Shown here: positions 34,234 through 46,469 of the stretch, in pieces
Layout of the letters: every line of letters starts with the position of its first letter
Position numbering within the stretch: the stretch's first letter is position 1
Assembly: GCA_946807835.1 (NCBI GenBank)
Contig: OX327712.1
Location: 12,170,001 to 12,234,000, forward strand
Direction of reading: 5' to 3'
From: Ailanthus altissimus
Lineage: Eukaryota; Streptophyta; Magnoliopsida; Sapindales; Simaroubaceae
Length of the DNA stretch: 64,000 bases
Position numbers and translations under genes: made by a program
Notes under the pieces: generated by a model
Told to the model about the DNA's origin: nothing
What the model saw: only the letters and a program-made list of their open reading frames with translations
The model's database searches: none

Positions 34234-36590
34234 ATGCATCGACTTGGAGACAAATGAGGGAGATTTATGAGAGAAGTAGAACTAGAACCACCATATCAAT
34301 TTGTAAGGGAAGAGAATTCACCATTTAGTTCATCCTGTAATTCTAACACAATGAGCCAACACGAAGATAACCCCGTTAGGACTCTAAAAGATTACTTCCA
34401 TCGTACTTGCACAGCCACACCATCATGCATTATACAACTTTTGTCCACTTTTCATGGTCTAGATAGTGAAAATCCTTATGTATATGTTAAGAAATTTGAA
34501 GAGGTAATTGCCACCTTCCATAGCCAACCCAAAGCCATAGACACTGTTAAGCTTAAATTTTTTCCTTCTTCTTTAAAAGACAAAGCAAAGAGTTGGCTAT
34601 ACTCTTTGAGGCCGAGGTCTATAGGAACTTGGATAGAAATGACCCAAGCATTTCTTAATAAATACTTCCCACAGCACAAAACTAATAGCCTGAAAAGACA
34701 AATTTCTTCCTTCTCTAAAAAAGACAGTGAAACCTTATATCAAGTATGGGAAAGGTTTAAAAAGTTACTAAATCTGTGCCCTCACCATGGGTATAAAAAT
34801 TGGCACTTGGTTAGCTATTTTTATGAGGAACCCACAATTAGAGAGCGTCAATTTATTGAGATGATGTGTAATGGGGAGTTCCTTCATAAAGATCCTAAGG
34901 AAGCCATAGAATTTCTTAATGACTTTGCCGAAAAAACCCATACATGGACTTGACATAGCATGGCTGAAAGCACAAATAGGTTATGACCTAGTGGAGTTTT
35001 CCATCTTAGGGAAGAGGATAACCTCAAAGCCTAATTAGAGGTCTTAACTAGGGAGTTAGAGGCCTTGAAAGCCAAAGATAGAAGGGTCACCCACACGGTT
35101 GCTAAAGTTGAATCACACAATGGCTGGTTTATCTGTGGAGGAGTGGAACACTTAGCTCATGATTGCCCCACTTATAATGAGATGAGAGGGATATATAGGT
35201 AACAATGTAATGCCCTAGGGATGTACAAGAAGCCTTATTCACCCTACTCTGAAACCTATAATCCTAGCTAGAGAAACCACACAAACTTCAATTGAAAATC
35301 TGACCAATAAGCCAACAACCATTGGAAACAAGAATAGCAAGCAGCCAAGTCTTATGTTGCACCTCAATATAATACACGACTAATCAGGAGTCCTTTAGAT
35401 GATACATTACAAGCATTTATGGAGGCACAAATTAAGACTAATAAAAAATTTGAAACAATTCTTGCGCAGGTGATAGATGAAAACAAGGAAATCAAGAGTC
35501 AAATCATAAAGCTGAGCAGTGACTTAACTGTACAAGAGCGAGGTAAGTTTCTATCTCAACCTCAATCCAATCCGAAAGGATAATTAATGGCACAAGCTTC
35601 TACTTCTGATGCTCAAAATCTCAAAGAAGTCAATGCCATTACTACTCGAAGTGGTAAGATTGTTAGTGAGCCTACTTCTCCAACTAACACATCAATAAGT
35701 AGTAAAGACGCCCCCTTTAAAAAAGAGGCTATAGTAGAAAAAAAGCCCAAAAATAAGTTTTCAATCCCAGTGCCTTTTCCTCAAGTTCTTCGACCGGTTG
35801 GGAAAAATTCAGAAATTCAAGGTGAGATTTTAGAACATTTGAAACAAGTTAAGATTAAGCAGGTTCTAACTTATGCCAAAGTCATCAAGGATCTGTGCAC
35901 TATCAAAAGAAAACACCATGTAAAGAAAACTGCATTTTTGGCAGAACAGGTAAGTGTAGTAATTGAACAAAAGACACCACACAAGTATAAATACCCAGGA
36001 TATCCCACAATCTCCTACCAAATTGGGACATATGAGTTTGGTCAAGCTTTGTTGGACTTATAAGCAAGTGTAAATTTAATGTCTTATTCTATTTACTTGC
36101 AATTGGGACTTAGTGAGATTAAACCAACATCTGTACTCCTACAATTAGTTGACCGATCAATCAAGAAATCACGAAGGATAGTAGAAGATGTTTTGTTGCA
36201 AATTGATAAATTTTACTACCTTGTTGATTTTTTTGTTTTAGATACTCAATCTGTTGTTAACATAGAGTAAAAAATCCCTCCTATCTTGGGGAGACCTTTT
36301 CTTGCCACTGTTAACGCTCTTATTAATTGTAGAAATGGTCTAATGAAATTATCTTTTAGGAATATGACTCTTAAGGTGAAAATTTTTAATATTGGCAAAC
36401 AACCACAAGAAGAAGACGAATGCTATCATTTATATAGGATAGACACATTTGTAGCAGAGGAAGCTTATCAAAATCATGGATTTGATTCTTTGAAAAACCT
36501 CATTGATTTTTATTTTCAAAAATTGTATTATCCTGATGAAACAACTAATGTGTTTAGTATTTTTGACTCACAGGATAAAGGGACTTGAAT
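34234..36590 (+). pseudogene. Element A gag-protease remnant
   Basis: Starts at the ATG at 34234 (MHRLGDK, then TGA), with an open Gag part at 34267-34953 containing the Retrotrans_gag core (IQLLSTFHGLDSENPYVYVK; KDKAKSWLYSLRPRSIGTW). Compared with element B it lacks about 15 codons after ATPSCI. A knuckle remnant (FICGGVEHLAHDCP) lies near 35130, then a linker at 35587-36063. The aspartic protease has DL, a stop, then ASVNLM where B has DLGASVNLM. ILGRPFLATVNALIN follows. The gene is inactive. Confidence 0.85.
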
Positions 36591-36612
36591 TTGGAAGCTA
36601 GACATTGAAGAG

Positions 36613-37134
36613 TTGCCACGAGATAGAGAGAAACCAAAACTATTAAACCTCGAGATACCACATGTCATCATTAGTGATCAAGGAACACGTTTTTGTTCCA
36701 AAAAATCTCATAAAGCTTACTGGGCTGTCAAAGCCCTTAACTTTGATTTGAGTGGTGTAAGCCTTCAGAGAAAGTTACAATTGTCAGAAATAAAAGAGCT
36801 ACGAAATGACGTATATGACAACTCCAAAATTTATAAAGCTAAAATGAAAGTAGCTCATGACAAACAGATCTCAAAGAAATACTTCGAGCCAAATCAACGA
36901 GTCTATCTTTATGATTCTCAATTGCATTTACACCCTACAAAATTGAGATCTCGATGGACTGGTCCATTTATGGTAAGGCACATTTTTCCTAATGGTGCTA
37001 TTGATATCGAAGACCCCACTGATGGGCGAACTTTCAAAGTGAATGGACAGCGACTGAAAAGTTATGTGGAAAAGGTAGACCACTCTTTATACCTAGACGA
37101 GATCCCTCTTGTGGATCCTGTCTATCATACTTGA
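36613..37134 (+). pseudogene. Chimeric ORF made by internal deletions in element A (protease linker joined to integrase C-terminus)
   Basis: An open frame of 173 codons joins three separated parts of the B polyprotein in frame: the pro-RT linker (REKPKLLNLEIPH), the integrase block around the second catalytic Asp ([13 protein letters not shown]), and the integrase C-terminus ([11 protein letters not shown] ... [15 protein letters not shown]). Relative to B, about 2.2 kb (near 50939-53113) and about 0.27 kb (near 53150-53420) are missing. The first breakpoint sits at a shared CCAC. There is no catalytic domain, so any product would not be an integrase. Confidence 0.75.
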
Positions 37135-37375
37135 TCAGGTTCAATCTATCTATACCATATTTTATATTTTGTCTATATTTTACCTTTTGACTTTTTATTT
37201 TTGCTTTTATTTTCTTTCACATTTTATTTTACTTTTTTTTGTTTTTTTTCTTCAATGTGATTTTATTTTCCAGTCAAGTGGCAAATACGGTACTCCGTGA
37301 CTATTAAAGTCGATTTCTCAGTTTCGTAAAAACTGTCCCTCAAACTGTGCATCCATCTATTCTCTTTCTTTCAAA

Positions 37376-37902
37376 ATTGATTGCATTCTTGCCAACCTAA
37401 AAAATGTTTTCCTTCATTGCCTCAAAATGCTCTACTTAAGATTTACAAAGCACGGTGTGAAAGACTAAGGCTTTTGATGTTGAGTAATATCCCTGTGGAT
37501 CTTCATTGGTTAATTGGTGAGTCTACAAATGATTTTATTTCTCATATACCTGGTCTTGGAAGAAGCTCTTATGCCAAAAGGCAACGAGCAAAGAGGTTAC
37601 AAGTCTGTCATAAATGTGTTCGATGGAATTGTAACCAGAGTTGTCGTTCTTTACGATTTGTATCTAGAAATCGAGAAGACAAAATTCAGTTCATTAAGGA
37701 TGGACTGAATAAAGAGTCTTTGGATGATATCCTATTGATTCGTGAGACGCATCCTTGTGGGCTCGTGCAACGTGAACTTCTCAATTTATGAAACAAATTC
37801 AAAAATGAACATCAACAGTATAGTCTCGGAAATCTGACTTTAAAAGATCCTGTTTGCCAATTTATAAAAAAATTGGATGGGAAGCCTATCCCCGACCCAT
37901 AG
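37376..37902 (+). pseudogene. Unidentified Cys-rich ORF in element A (copy of the 54084-54632 ORF)
   Basis: Homologue of the B ORF, but its start codon is ATT instead of ATG and there is a one-base deletion near 37400. After that the frame is open to near 37791, with a stop in place of Trp (NL, stop, NKF), and reaches the same TAG as in B at 37900-37902. A 21-base in-frame deletion removes part of the segment after WLI. The Cys cluster CHKCVRWNCNQSC is kept. Function unknown. Confidence 0.65.
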
Positions 37903-38158
37903 AGGGTGTTTAAGCCGTTACTGGACGTAAAACCAGAGGAAGATGTAAGTCACAATCACAACTACTTGTAAATACATGTGTTTTAAATTTTAAATTTTAT
38001 TTTATGAATAGTATGGCTACTCATGTAGATGTCTTAAATTCAAATCTTTTTGTCCAATAATGCATGTGGGTCATTACGTTTAAATTTTTGTGTTTTATTT
38101 TTAACTCTTTTTTGACAAACTGTCGGGTTACCATAATCATTGTTATCATTTGGTACTC

Positions 38159-38166
38159 TATAAATA
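38159..38166 (+). promoter_or_regulatory. TATA-like element before the captured LOG ORF (element A)
   Basis: TATAAATA about 40-55 bases before the candidate ATGs (38207 and 38219), with a CT-rich stretch between. The same motif lies at the same place in element B (54888-54895). Confidence 0.45.
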
Positions 38167-38206
38167 CAACACCTCATTTTCTTCATTTTCATATATTGAG
38201 ATAAAG

Positions 38207-38866
38207 ATGAGTGTAAATATGGAGAAAACCCTAGTTCAACAATTTTGAAATATATGTGTATTTTGTGGATCTAGTCATAGGGAGAGTAAAGTGTTTGTAG
38301 AAGCAGCAAACAATCTAAGAAAAGCATTAGCTGCAAGAAAAATTCATTTGATTTATAGAGGGGGTAGCCTTGGGTTATTGGGGTGTGTGTCAACAGCTGC
38401 ACATTTAGGAGGAAGTCAAGTTTTAGGTATTATTCCTACAGCGTTGGCTGTGGAAAACCTGACCGGGAAAATAATAGGGGAAGAATTACGAGTCTCATCT
38501 ATGCATAAACGTATAGCTAGAATGCTTTACAATGCAGACACTTTTATTGCTTTACCAGGTGGTTTTGGTACCTTGGAAGAAATTTTTCAAATTGCCTCTT
38601 GGGCTCAGCTGAATATCCACCAAAAACCCATAGGTTTGTTAAATGTTTATAGCTATTTTGATTGCTTAATTTGTTTTCTTGATCAAGTTGTGGAACAGAA
38701 TTTTATTTCACAATCAACGTGACAGATCCTCATTTCTGCTACCGAGGTGGATGAATTGATTGACAAATCACAGGCAGTTACCTACGAACCTGACCCAGCA
38801 ATAACTCAGATCGATTGGTCAGTGGGCCTTAAGAAACGAAAATTGGATCTAACACTTCGTTTGTAA
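38207..38866 (+). pseudogene. Captured LONELY GUY (LOG) cytokinin riboside 5'-monophosphate phosphoribohydrolase, copy A
   Basis: LOG enzymes release the active cytokinin base from its riboside 5'-monophosphate. The conceptual protein runs from ATG 38207 (MSVNMEK) to the stop at 38864-38866 (LDLTLRL). It contains ICVFCGSS, IYRGGSLGLLG (family GGGS-G-L-G), VLGIIPTAL, SMHKRIARM with the Arg of the MHxRK motif, and LPGGFGTLEEIF, the PGGxGTxxE signature with its catalytic Glu; then ASWAQLNIHQKPIGLLNV. The length matches plant LOG proteins and there are no introns, although plant LOG genes have several, so capture was probably through RNA. In-frame TGA codons at 38246-38248 and 38720-38722 break it. 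It lies downstream of pol and upstream of the 3' LTR, in the same orientation. Confidence 0.85.
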
Positions 38867-40225
38867 ATTTTTCTTTGTTTTATTTATTTATTAGCATCAT
38901 CATTTTAGTTTACATTTGCTTAAGTGTCTCTCAGGTTTGTTTCTTTCGAATAACTGGCGTTTTAGGTAATGTCTCATATACTTTATCTCTTTCTATTTAA
39001 ACAATGAGGATAATGTTTCATCTGGTTTGGGGCAGGATATTAGACATAAGTTGCATTTTGCATTTTGCATTTTTTTTTTAAAAAATAAATTTGGTCCGAC
39101 ATTTGATTAAAATGGCAGAGTAAAGAGTTCATTCTTGAACTCTTGAGACGCATTCTAGGTCAAATTAGAATGGCAGAATAAGGAGTTTTAGTTCTAACTT
39201 TTGAAATGCATTTTAACTAACTTTTTGTTGTTTTGTTTTATGTTTCATGTATTGTTGTTTATTGCTTATAGTCTTGGTAATTCTTGTATAAAGGAATTTG
39301 CTTTTCTGCCTATGTATGATTTCAAAATTGTTTAGGTTAAGTCACTATTTCTATTTAGGTTACTAAAGAATGACTTCCAAAATGTTTTTGAGCACAATGC
39401 TAAGCTTGTGGTAAGACAGATGATTCAATTTATATAGCCAAGAGAATTCTCATATTTAAGTATATATTTTTCTAATCTCACATATCTTTTGTGAGTACGT
39501 GGAAATGTTGAGAAAACAGCTTATGAACTTTCATTGATCCTTTGAATTGGTTAATTTTTTTTTAGATTGATATTATTTAAATTATGGAATAAGTTAGTTG
39601 CATTTGTGTATAATATAATCGGTGAGAAACCTTTGTAATGCTTCACTGTATTTTTCAAAAATACAAAAAAAAAAATACCAAACAAATATAGAAAAAAAGA
39701 GTGAAGAATCAATTCAGTTTAATAAAGTCTTCATTCAATTTTAGAAGATAAATATTTTGTAAAGCAGTTTTCTCACCAAATTATATTTGTATTATTCTTA
39801 TAAGTCAATTGAAGTTCTAAAACTGGCTTATATTAAGAATAATTAATTTCTAAACAATTGATTTTTCTATCTTTGGATCAATGTTAGTTTATATGTCTGT
39901 CTATAAAATTGACTTTTTCCTGAGTGCTTAACTGTTTTCCAACTCCATGAGAGAAATCCTAACCCTTTAAACAGTCATACACTTGTAAGGATATGGAGTT
40001 GAGGCTTTTACTTAGAAGAATTCTCAAGGCTATATCTGTTATGGTTTATGGTAAGATGGTTATGAATTAGTTCACACACACACAATTCTTGGAAGTTGTA
40101 ATTGAAAAAACCATAATAGCAATAATGATCTTCAACTGACTTTTTGCTTAAAATACTTAGGTAGTTTTGCATATTCTATTTACGCTTGAATTACTAGAGA
40201 CTAGCAATAAGCTAGTTGCGGGCTG
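38867..40225 (+). other. 3' non-coding region and polypurine tract of element A
   Basis: AT-rich sequence with no ORF; it aligns with 55596-56918 of element B. It ends in GACTAGCAATAAGCTAGTTG then CGGGCTG, the decayed Athila polypurine tract, directly before the 3' LTR. Confidence 0.7.
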
Positions 40226-41776
40226 TGATGAAAACATGAAAATGCATATTTATTAAGAGATTTAGTCACCATTTAATGTCACTAATTTTAGCATTTTTGT
40301 ACTTTGAGCTTGATTTAAGTATTCTCCTTAAATTGCGATTAATGAATGTTGTTTGCATAGGTTTAGGTAAAATGGACATAACTCTCAATGTAGAAATCAA
40401 AATGAAGAAAATTTTGAACCTGGAGTAACATGACTCAATCTTACACAAACTTGAAGAACAATTGAAAGCCAAATCCAACATGTTATGGGCCAAAAATGGA
40501 GATACAATAGAATCCGGCTACAAATTTCACTTAGCTTGACCCAACTCACGTATTTAGATCCTATCTCACAAAATACGTACCCAATTGGTATAATTATTGA
40601 AGATATGAAATATTAACTTAATTATTAACAACTCTTATGTTGATGATAAAGTTCAAATCAGCCGTTATCATGGACCAAATTGTCTTGAAATTGGGTAAAT
40701 GGGTTTTTGGCCTAATTCTAATGTATCTTTAGTATTTTGCCCATATCTCATTGGATACGCATCCACTTTGCATGAATCTGGTGCCTATGGAAAGAAGAGA
40801 CAAAATAATACAACTTTTATGTTGGCCACAGAGGCTACGTCAATCATTTACATTATCAACAACATGCTGCAAGTAGGTGAACGAGTTATTGGCCTAAAAT
40901 TATTGAAGATTGATGTCACACATGACATATTTCCATTCATTGCCTATATAAGGACACTCTTAGAATGTTTTCAACATTAGATAATTCTCTCTTATTTCTC
41001 TTCTCATTAACATGCAATGTAATTTAGACTAGAGTTCTTGGCAAGGCTAAGAGATGAACTTTTATGTGTAATAAATCTACTTCTATGCTTTGATTCGTTG
41101 TCAAGAGTTATAAATATTTGTAAGTTTTGTTTTGATTAAACTTTTATCTATTTTATTTTCTATAATCTAGAGGTTATAATTCTTATGTCTCATATATGTT
41201 CAATCATATTTTTGTTATGTGATTCTTATTGAATTATAATTGTTATTGGTTATATTATTTTATATGTTAATCTTTTACTGCAATATTGTCGATCTTAGAT
41301 AACATGTAAAGACAATAAATGTTTGATATTAAAGTTGATCTTTTGCTGCAATATTGTCAAAATGATATATTATCGATCTTAGATAACTTGTATAAATGAA
41401 CATGATTTGTGCTAATATTTATAAAAGAGTTTAGTCATATCAAATGCATGTGTTATCAAATGTGCTATATTTTACATATTTTCCGATTGATTGTTTAGAT
41501 GTAAAACTATCAATTGAGTTAGAAACATTGAATCAAAGTGTAGAGTAGATTTATAAATCATAATTGTGATTCTCAAAGCCTTGTTTAAATCATCATAAGA
41601 CATTTTTCTCAATTCATAGACAAGTCTATCTCATCCACTTAAATCAATTAATAAATTTTATCCTTTGCTACTACTTTAATATTTTACTTCACCAACCTAT
41701 TTTACCAAAAGCTTCCTCATGAGATCAACACCTCAATCTATACTGTAATAGCCGTATTATATTTTGAGCGTAAACA
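40226..41776 (+). repeat. 3' LTR of Athila element A
   Basis: TGATGAAAACATG to GAGCGTAAACA, 1551 bases, a diverged direct repeat of 32038-33600. Confidence 0.9.
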
Positions 41777-43830
41777 AAAGGTCACATTCTGAATGTAATC
41801 TCTGATTGTATCTATTTAACTAGATTTTGGATCGATCTAGATGAACTGCTCTTCCTTCAGTATACTCTTTTTTTGGATGAATTACATAGGAACTATTCGT
41901 GGTAACCAAGCTTCTTTGTTTGAGGCCAGCTGAGATATAATATATGCTCGGTGATTTTCACCCCTTAGGATCAATTCTATCCCAACTTCATTAAATTGGC
42001 CCTTTAGGTTTTTAACTTTTGCCAAGCATGCCAACATCGTCTCCTCGTAGGACTGAAAGTTGCCATTTATTTGGTTCAATACCAGCTGAGAAACGCTCCT
42101 TATCAATACATTCTTGACTGCTAATGCTCAGGCTGCTTTTAGTTTGGCTAAAAAGGCTTCATACTCTACTTCGTTAATAGAGGATTTGAATTTGAAACTT
42201 ATAGCATAACTTATCTTGACTTCTTCTAAGCTAGTAAGAACAATCCTTTCTCTACATATTTGAAGGTTGAATGCCCCCGTCATTGTAGAGCACCCATGCT
42301 ATAATTTTCTCGAGGGTTTTTTGTACTGACTCTTCTATTTATTCATCCACGCGTATGCATTCAGCCACAAAATTAGCTAAGGCTTGCCCCTTTGATAGCT
42401 GTTCGGGGCTTGTACTGTATGTTAAACTTGATTAATTCCACCGACCATCTAACTAGACAACTTGATAACTCTAGTTTGTGCACAATCTATTTTAACGGCT
42501 AATTAGTTAAAACTAAGATGGTATAAGCTTGGAAGTACGGTTACAATTTTCTTTCCGACACTATTAAGGTCAGTACCAGCTTCTCTAAAAAGAGATACCT
42601 GCTCTTTAGGTCAGTAAAAGCTTTGCTAACAACATAAACTAGTTGTTGAACTACTCCTTCCTCTTTGGCTTGTACTGAACTTACCATCCAGTCTGAGACT
42701 ACCAAATAAAGCATGAGCTCATCCCCTTAGGCAAGAACAATGAGATAAATAGGCTAGGAACGATACGACTTAAGTTGTTGGAAAGCCTTATCGTATTCTC
42801 AGGTTCACTGATTCTTCTCCCTTCTCTTTATTGCCTGAAAGAACTAAAAGATTTTATCATTAGCTCGGGAAATAAACCTGCTCAGAGCCACTACTCATCA
42901 TGTAAGCAGTTAGATTTCCTTAACAGTGTTTGGGGATTTTATTTCGAGAATAACCTAGACTTACCTGGGTTAGCCTCTATTCCCCTCTTATTGACCATAA
43001 AACCCAAGCATTTTCCAAACTTCACCATGAACGCACACTTTTTGGGGTTCAGCTTTACATAATTTTTCCTTAGGATCTTGAAGACTTCTCTTAAATCTCA
43101 TTTATGGTCTGTAACTTCTTTGGACTTCATTAGCATATCATCCACATCTACTTTTATGTTTTTACTGATTAGGGGTTTGAACAATTTATTCACCAACCTC
43201 TACTAGGTGGCGCTTATGTTCTTTAGACCAAACGGCATTACCATATAACACTCTATCCCCTAATAGTTTATGAAGGATAGATTCTCCTACTTTAAGGAAA
43301 CATCAAAATTTGATTGTAGCCAGAGAACGCATCCCTGAAAATGAGTAGCTTGTGTTTAACAGTTGAATTAACTAACTAATCAATCTTAGGGAACGAGAAG
43401 TTGTGCCTCTAGGTATGCCTTGTTCAGATCAATTAAATCAACACACATCCCTCACTTCCCATTAGATTTCTTTACCATTACAATGTTGGCCAACAATCTG
43501 GGTAGTTAAACTCCCTAATGAATTCTGTAGCCAACAATTTTTCTACTTTTGCTATTACTGCCTCATTTCTTTTTTGATTAAATATCCTTCTTTTTTGTTT
43601 GATCATCCAGAAGGTCAGATTTATGGCCAACTTGTAGGAAGCCAGGGCAAGATCTATTTTTGGAAAATCCTCATAGTACCAATCAAAGACATCTAAGAAT
43701 TCTTATACTAGTGCAATTAACACTTCTTTGACTTTAGGTTCTAACTGTGACCTAATCTTGACTACTTTTTTTGGTTCACTAATAAGGGACATAATTGTAA
43801 TAGTATATTTAGTACTCCAATTTGGGTATT
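41777..43830 (-). pseudogene. Tat reverse transcriptase and RNase H remnant
   Basis: On the - strand from about 43820: a pre-RT segment (EPKVKEVLIALV; EFLDVFDWYYEDFP), then RT (EVEKLL-like AKVEKLLATEFIREF; DAFSGYNQI; VMPFGLKN; VDVDDMLMKS, a YxDD variant VDDM; KLNPKKCAFMV). RNase H follows, with a good C-terminal block at 42106-41882 (SQLVLNQINGNFQSYEE; MLACLAKVKNLKGQF; AYIISQLASNKEAW). It continues into the linker before integrase and is cut at 41777 by element A. Numerous stops. gag and protease are not seen to the right. Confidence 0.8.
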
Positions 43831-44545
43831 TTTTCTATGAATATTTGACTATTTATTTTTTTATTTTTGAACTTAAATAGGTGAACGAGGAAAAATGTTA
43901 CAAATAGAAACAAACAGGAGGCAAAACGCACGTGAAACAAAGGAGATAAGCTAAAAATACGAGACCCAGCCAATACAGGTCTACAAGCCTCCTTTACTTT
44001 TTAGGCCTCAGCTCTGTGGCACCGGTGTAATAACTAGAGAAATCTTCCTTTTTATTTCTATTTTGAGATGGATTTAAAGGCCTTCGACCCTAAGGTTTGA
44101 TAACACATATAAAAACATACATTTCAGAGCTAAAAAGGTATAAAATTCCAAAGACAAACCTAGAGCAAATAGATTCACATTAAAATCAAGAGATCAAGGC
44201 AATTATTAAAGATTAGATAACAAGTTCTTGTGGATCCAAGTCAAAAGAAAGAAGAGTAACCCAAGGCATCACTTATAATATTATCTTTCTTTTTTAATTA
44301 GATAATCTTGATCATGAAATTTTCTAATTCTTTCTTTGATACTCTTAGGTTAATTATGAGCTAAACTCTTTTGATCTGGGGTTAGACATTTTGAACCTAG
44401 TATGTAGTTAAATTTAATAAACTCCTAGTTATAAACTTAATACAACACAATGGATTCATTTTATCTTGTGTTTAATGCTTTCATGATATTTGATCAATAT
44501 CTTGAATGTTTAAGAAATCATGATGAACTTGACGAAGTAGAAAAA
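43831..44545 (+). repeat. Unassigned DNA followed by a fragment of an Athila-like family S LTR
   Basis: From about 44310 to 44545 the sequence parallels 20880-21120 of the family S LTR (GAACCTAGTATGTAGTTAAA; TCATGATGAACTTGACGAAG region). The stretch 43831-44310 has no recognised content. The LTR fragment directly abuts the protease-proximal part of element C, so it may be that element's own LTR joined to pol by a deletion of gag. Confidence 0.5.
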
Positions 44546-44856
44546 TGTAGATACAGAAGCACAAACCAGTAAAACTTAGCAGAAACATATAGTTCAACCT
44601 CTCTATCTGTACTCACGATTCCCTGAAAGGCTACAAAAATAGAAGTTAGATAAAAAATTTTCAAAATTCTTAGATGTCTTCAAGAAACTTTATATTAACA
44701 TACTTTTTTACAGATGCTCTGGAATAAATGCCAAGTTATATGAAGTTTGTGAAAGATATTATATCCAATAAGAGAAGACTAGCAGACTATGAGACTAGCA
44801 TTAACCCAAGAATGGACTGCAATTTTACAAAAGAAATTGGCACCAAAGTTGAAAGA
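44546..44856 (+). pseudogene. Element C gag-to-protease linker
   Basis: In shifting frames it reads KNFQNS-like pieces, then FTDALE, a stop, MPSYMKFVKDIISNKRRLAD and TQEWTAILQKKLAPKLKD. This is the conserved segment just before the protease of Athila-like elements. It is cut after KLK by the insertion of element B. Confidence 0.75.
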
Positions 44857-46421
44857 TGATGAACACATGAAAATGCATATTTGTTAAGAGATTCAGTCAC
44901 AATTTAATGTCATTAATTTTAGTATTTTCTATATTTTTAGCTTGAAATAAAGTGTTCTCCTTAAATTATGATTAACGAATGTTATTTGGACAGGTTTAGG
45001 TTAAATGGACATAACTCTTAATGTAGAAATCAAATTCCAGACATTCTTGAACCTGGTATAACATGACTCAATCTTACACAAATTTGAAGAATAGTGGAAA
45101 AGCCAAATCCAACATGTTATGGGCCAAAAATGGAGATACATTAGAATCGGGCTACAACTTCTGCCCAGCTTGACCCAACTCACGTATTTGGACCGTATCT
45201 CACAAAATACATACTCAATTGGTATAATTCTTAAAGCTGTGAAATGTTGACTTAACTATCAACAACTCGTATGTTGATGGTAAAGTCCAAGTCAGCCGTT
45301 ATCATGGACCAAATTGCATTGCAAGTGGGTAAAATGGTTGTTGGCCGAAATCTGATGTGTCTTTGGAATTTTGCTCATATCTCATTGGACACTCATCCAA
45401 TTTGCATGAAATTAGTGCCTATGGAAAGAAGAGACAAAATTATACAACTTTCATGTCGGTTGTAGAATCTAAATCGATTATTTACATTATTAGAAATGTG
45501 TTGCAAGTGGATAAACGAGTTATTGTCTTAAAATTATTGAAGATTGATGTCATCCATGACATATATCCATTCATTGCCTATATAAGGAGACTCTTAGGAC
45601 ATTTTTAATATGAGATAATTCTCTCTTATTTTCTTCTCATTAACATATATTGTAATTTAGGCTAGAGTTCTTGGCAAGGCTAAGAGATGAACTTTTATGT
45701 GTAGTATATCTACTTCTATGTTTTGATTCGTTGCAAAGAGCTACAAATGTTTGTAAGTTTGGTTTTGATTAAAATCTTATCTATTTTATTTTCTATAATC
45801 CAGAGATTATAATTCTCATGTCTCATATAAGTTCAGTCATGCTTTTCTTATGTGATTCTTGGTGAACTATAATTGTTACTGGTGACATTATTTTATATGT
45901 TAATCTTTTACTGCAGTATTGTCAAATTGATATATTGTCGATCTTGGATAACATATAAGGGCAATAAATGTTTAATATTCAAGTTGATCTTTTACTGCAA
46001 TATTGTCAAAGTGATATATTATCGATCTTAGATAACTTGTATAAATGAACATGATTTGTGTTAATATTTGCAAAAGATTTTAGTCATATCAAATACATGT
46101 GTTATCAAATGTGCTATATTTTCCTATCTTTTGATTGATTGTTTGGGATGTGAAACTTTCAATTGAGTTATAAGCATTGAATCAAAGTGTAGAGTAGATT
46201 TATAAAGCATAATTATGATTCTCAAAGCCTTGTTTGAATTATCATAAGACATTTCCTTCAAATCATAGACAATCCTATCTCATCCACTTAAATCAATTAA
46301 TTTTATCCTTTGCTACTGCTTTAATATTTTATTTCATCAACCTATTTTGCCAAGAGCTTCCTCGTGGGATCGACACCTCAATCTATACTGTGATAGCCGC
46401 ATTATATTTTGAGCGTAAATA
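44857..46421 (+). repeat. 5' LTR of Athila element B
   Basis: TGATGAACACATG to GAGCGTAAATA, 1565 bases; the final CA is mutated to TA here but kept in the 3' LTR. Confidence 0.92.
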
Positions 46422-46427
46422 AAAATT

Positions 46428-46445
46428 TGGTGCCGTTGCCGGGGA
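46428..46445 (+). other. Primer-binding site of element B, tRNA-Asp type
   Basis: TGGTGCCGTTGCCGGGGA, one base from the classic Athila primer site. Confidence 0.88.
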
Positions 46446-46469
46446 AGCACACTAAGCGAAAGTCGGTTA

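Larger units (their letters stand above)
32038..41776 (+). mobile_element. Athila-type element A, deletion derivative carrying a captured LOG gene
   Basis: Two LTRs (32038-33600 and 40226-41776) bracket an Asp-type primer site, gag-protease, a small remnant of integrase, an unidentified Cys-rich ORF and a LOG-like ORF. RT, RNase H and most of integrase are deleted. Flanking bases are GAAAG on the left and AAAGG on the right; a five-base duplication with later changes restores the Tat integrase frame (NVTFPANIKEAI). By eye its LTRs differ at roughly 8-9% of sites in the first 200 bases, so it is older than element B. Confidence 0.9.
21628..43830 (-). mobile_element. Tat-type Ty3/gypsy element, - strand, heavily interrupted
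   Basis: Read on the - strand: RT and RNase H (43830-41777), then integrase (32037 to about 30920 and on to about 29580), then a minisatellite (about 29380-25305), then a + strand antisense ORF with its own TATA box (24692-21628). Tandem repeats in the 3' non-coding region and an antisense ORF between pol and the 3' LTR are both known features of the Tat lineage (Grande, Retand, Ogre), which supports reading these parts as one element. gag, protease and the 5' LTR are not found to the right of 43830. It hosts Athila element A (32038-41776), an LTR (29599-30919) and a solo LTR (25458-28176). That the left part belongs to the same element is inference. Confidence 0.6.

Noticed and set aside
38207..38866. 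LOG copy A as an ordinary host gene
   Set aside because: It is intronless, lies inside an LTR-bounded element, has two in-frame stops, and the same sequence occupies the same place in element B.
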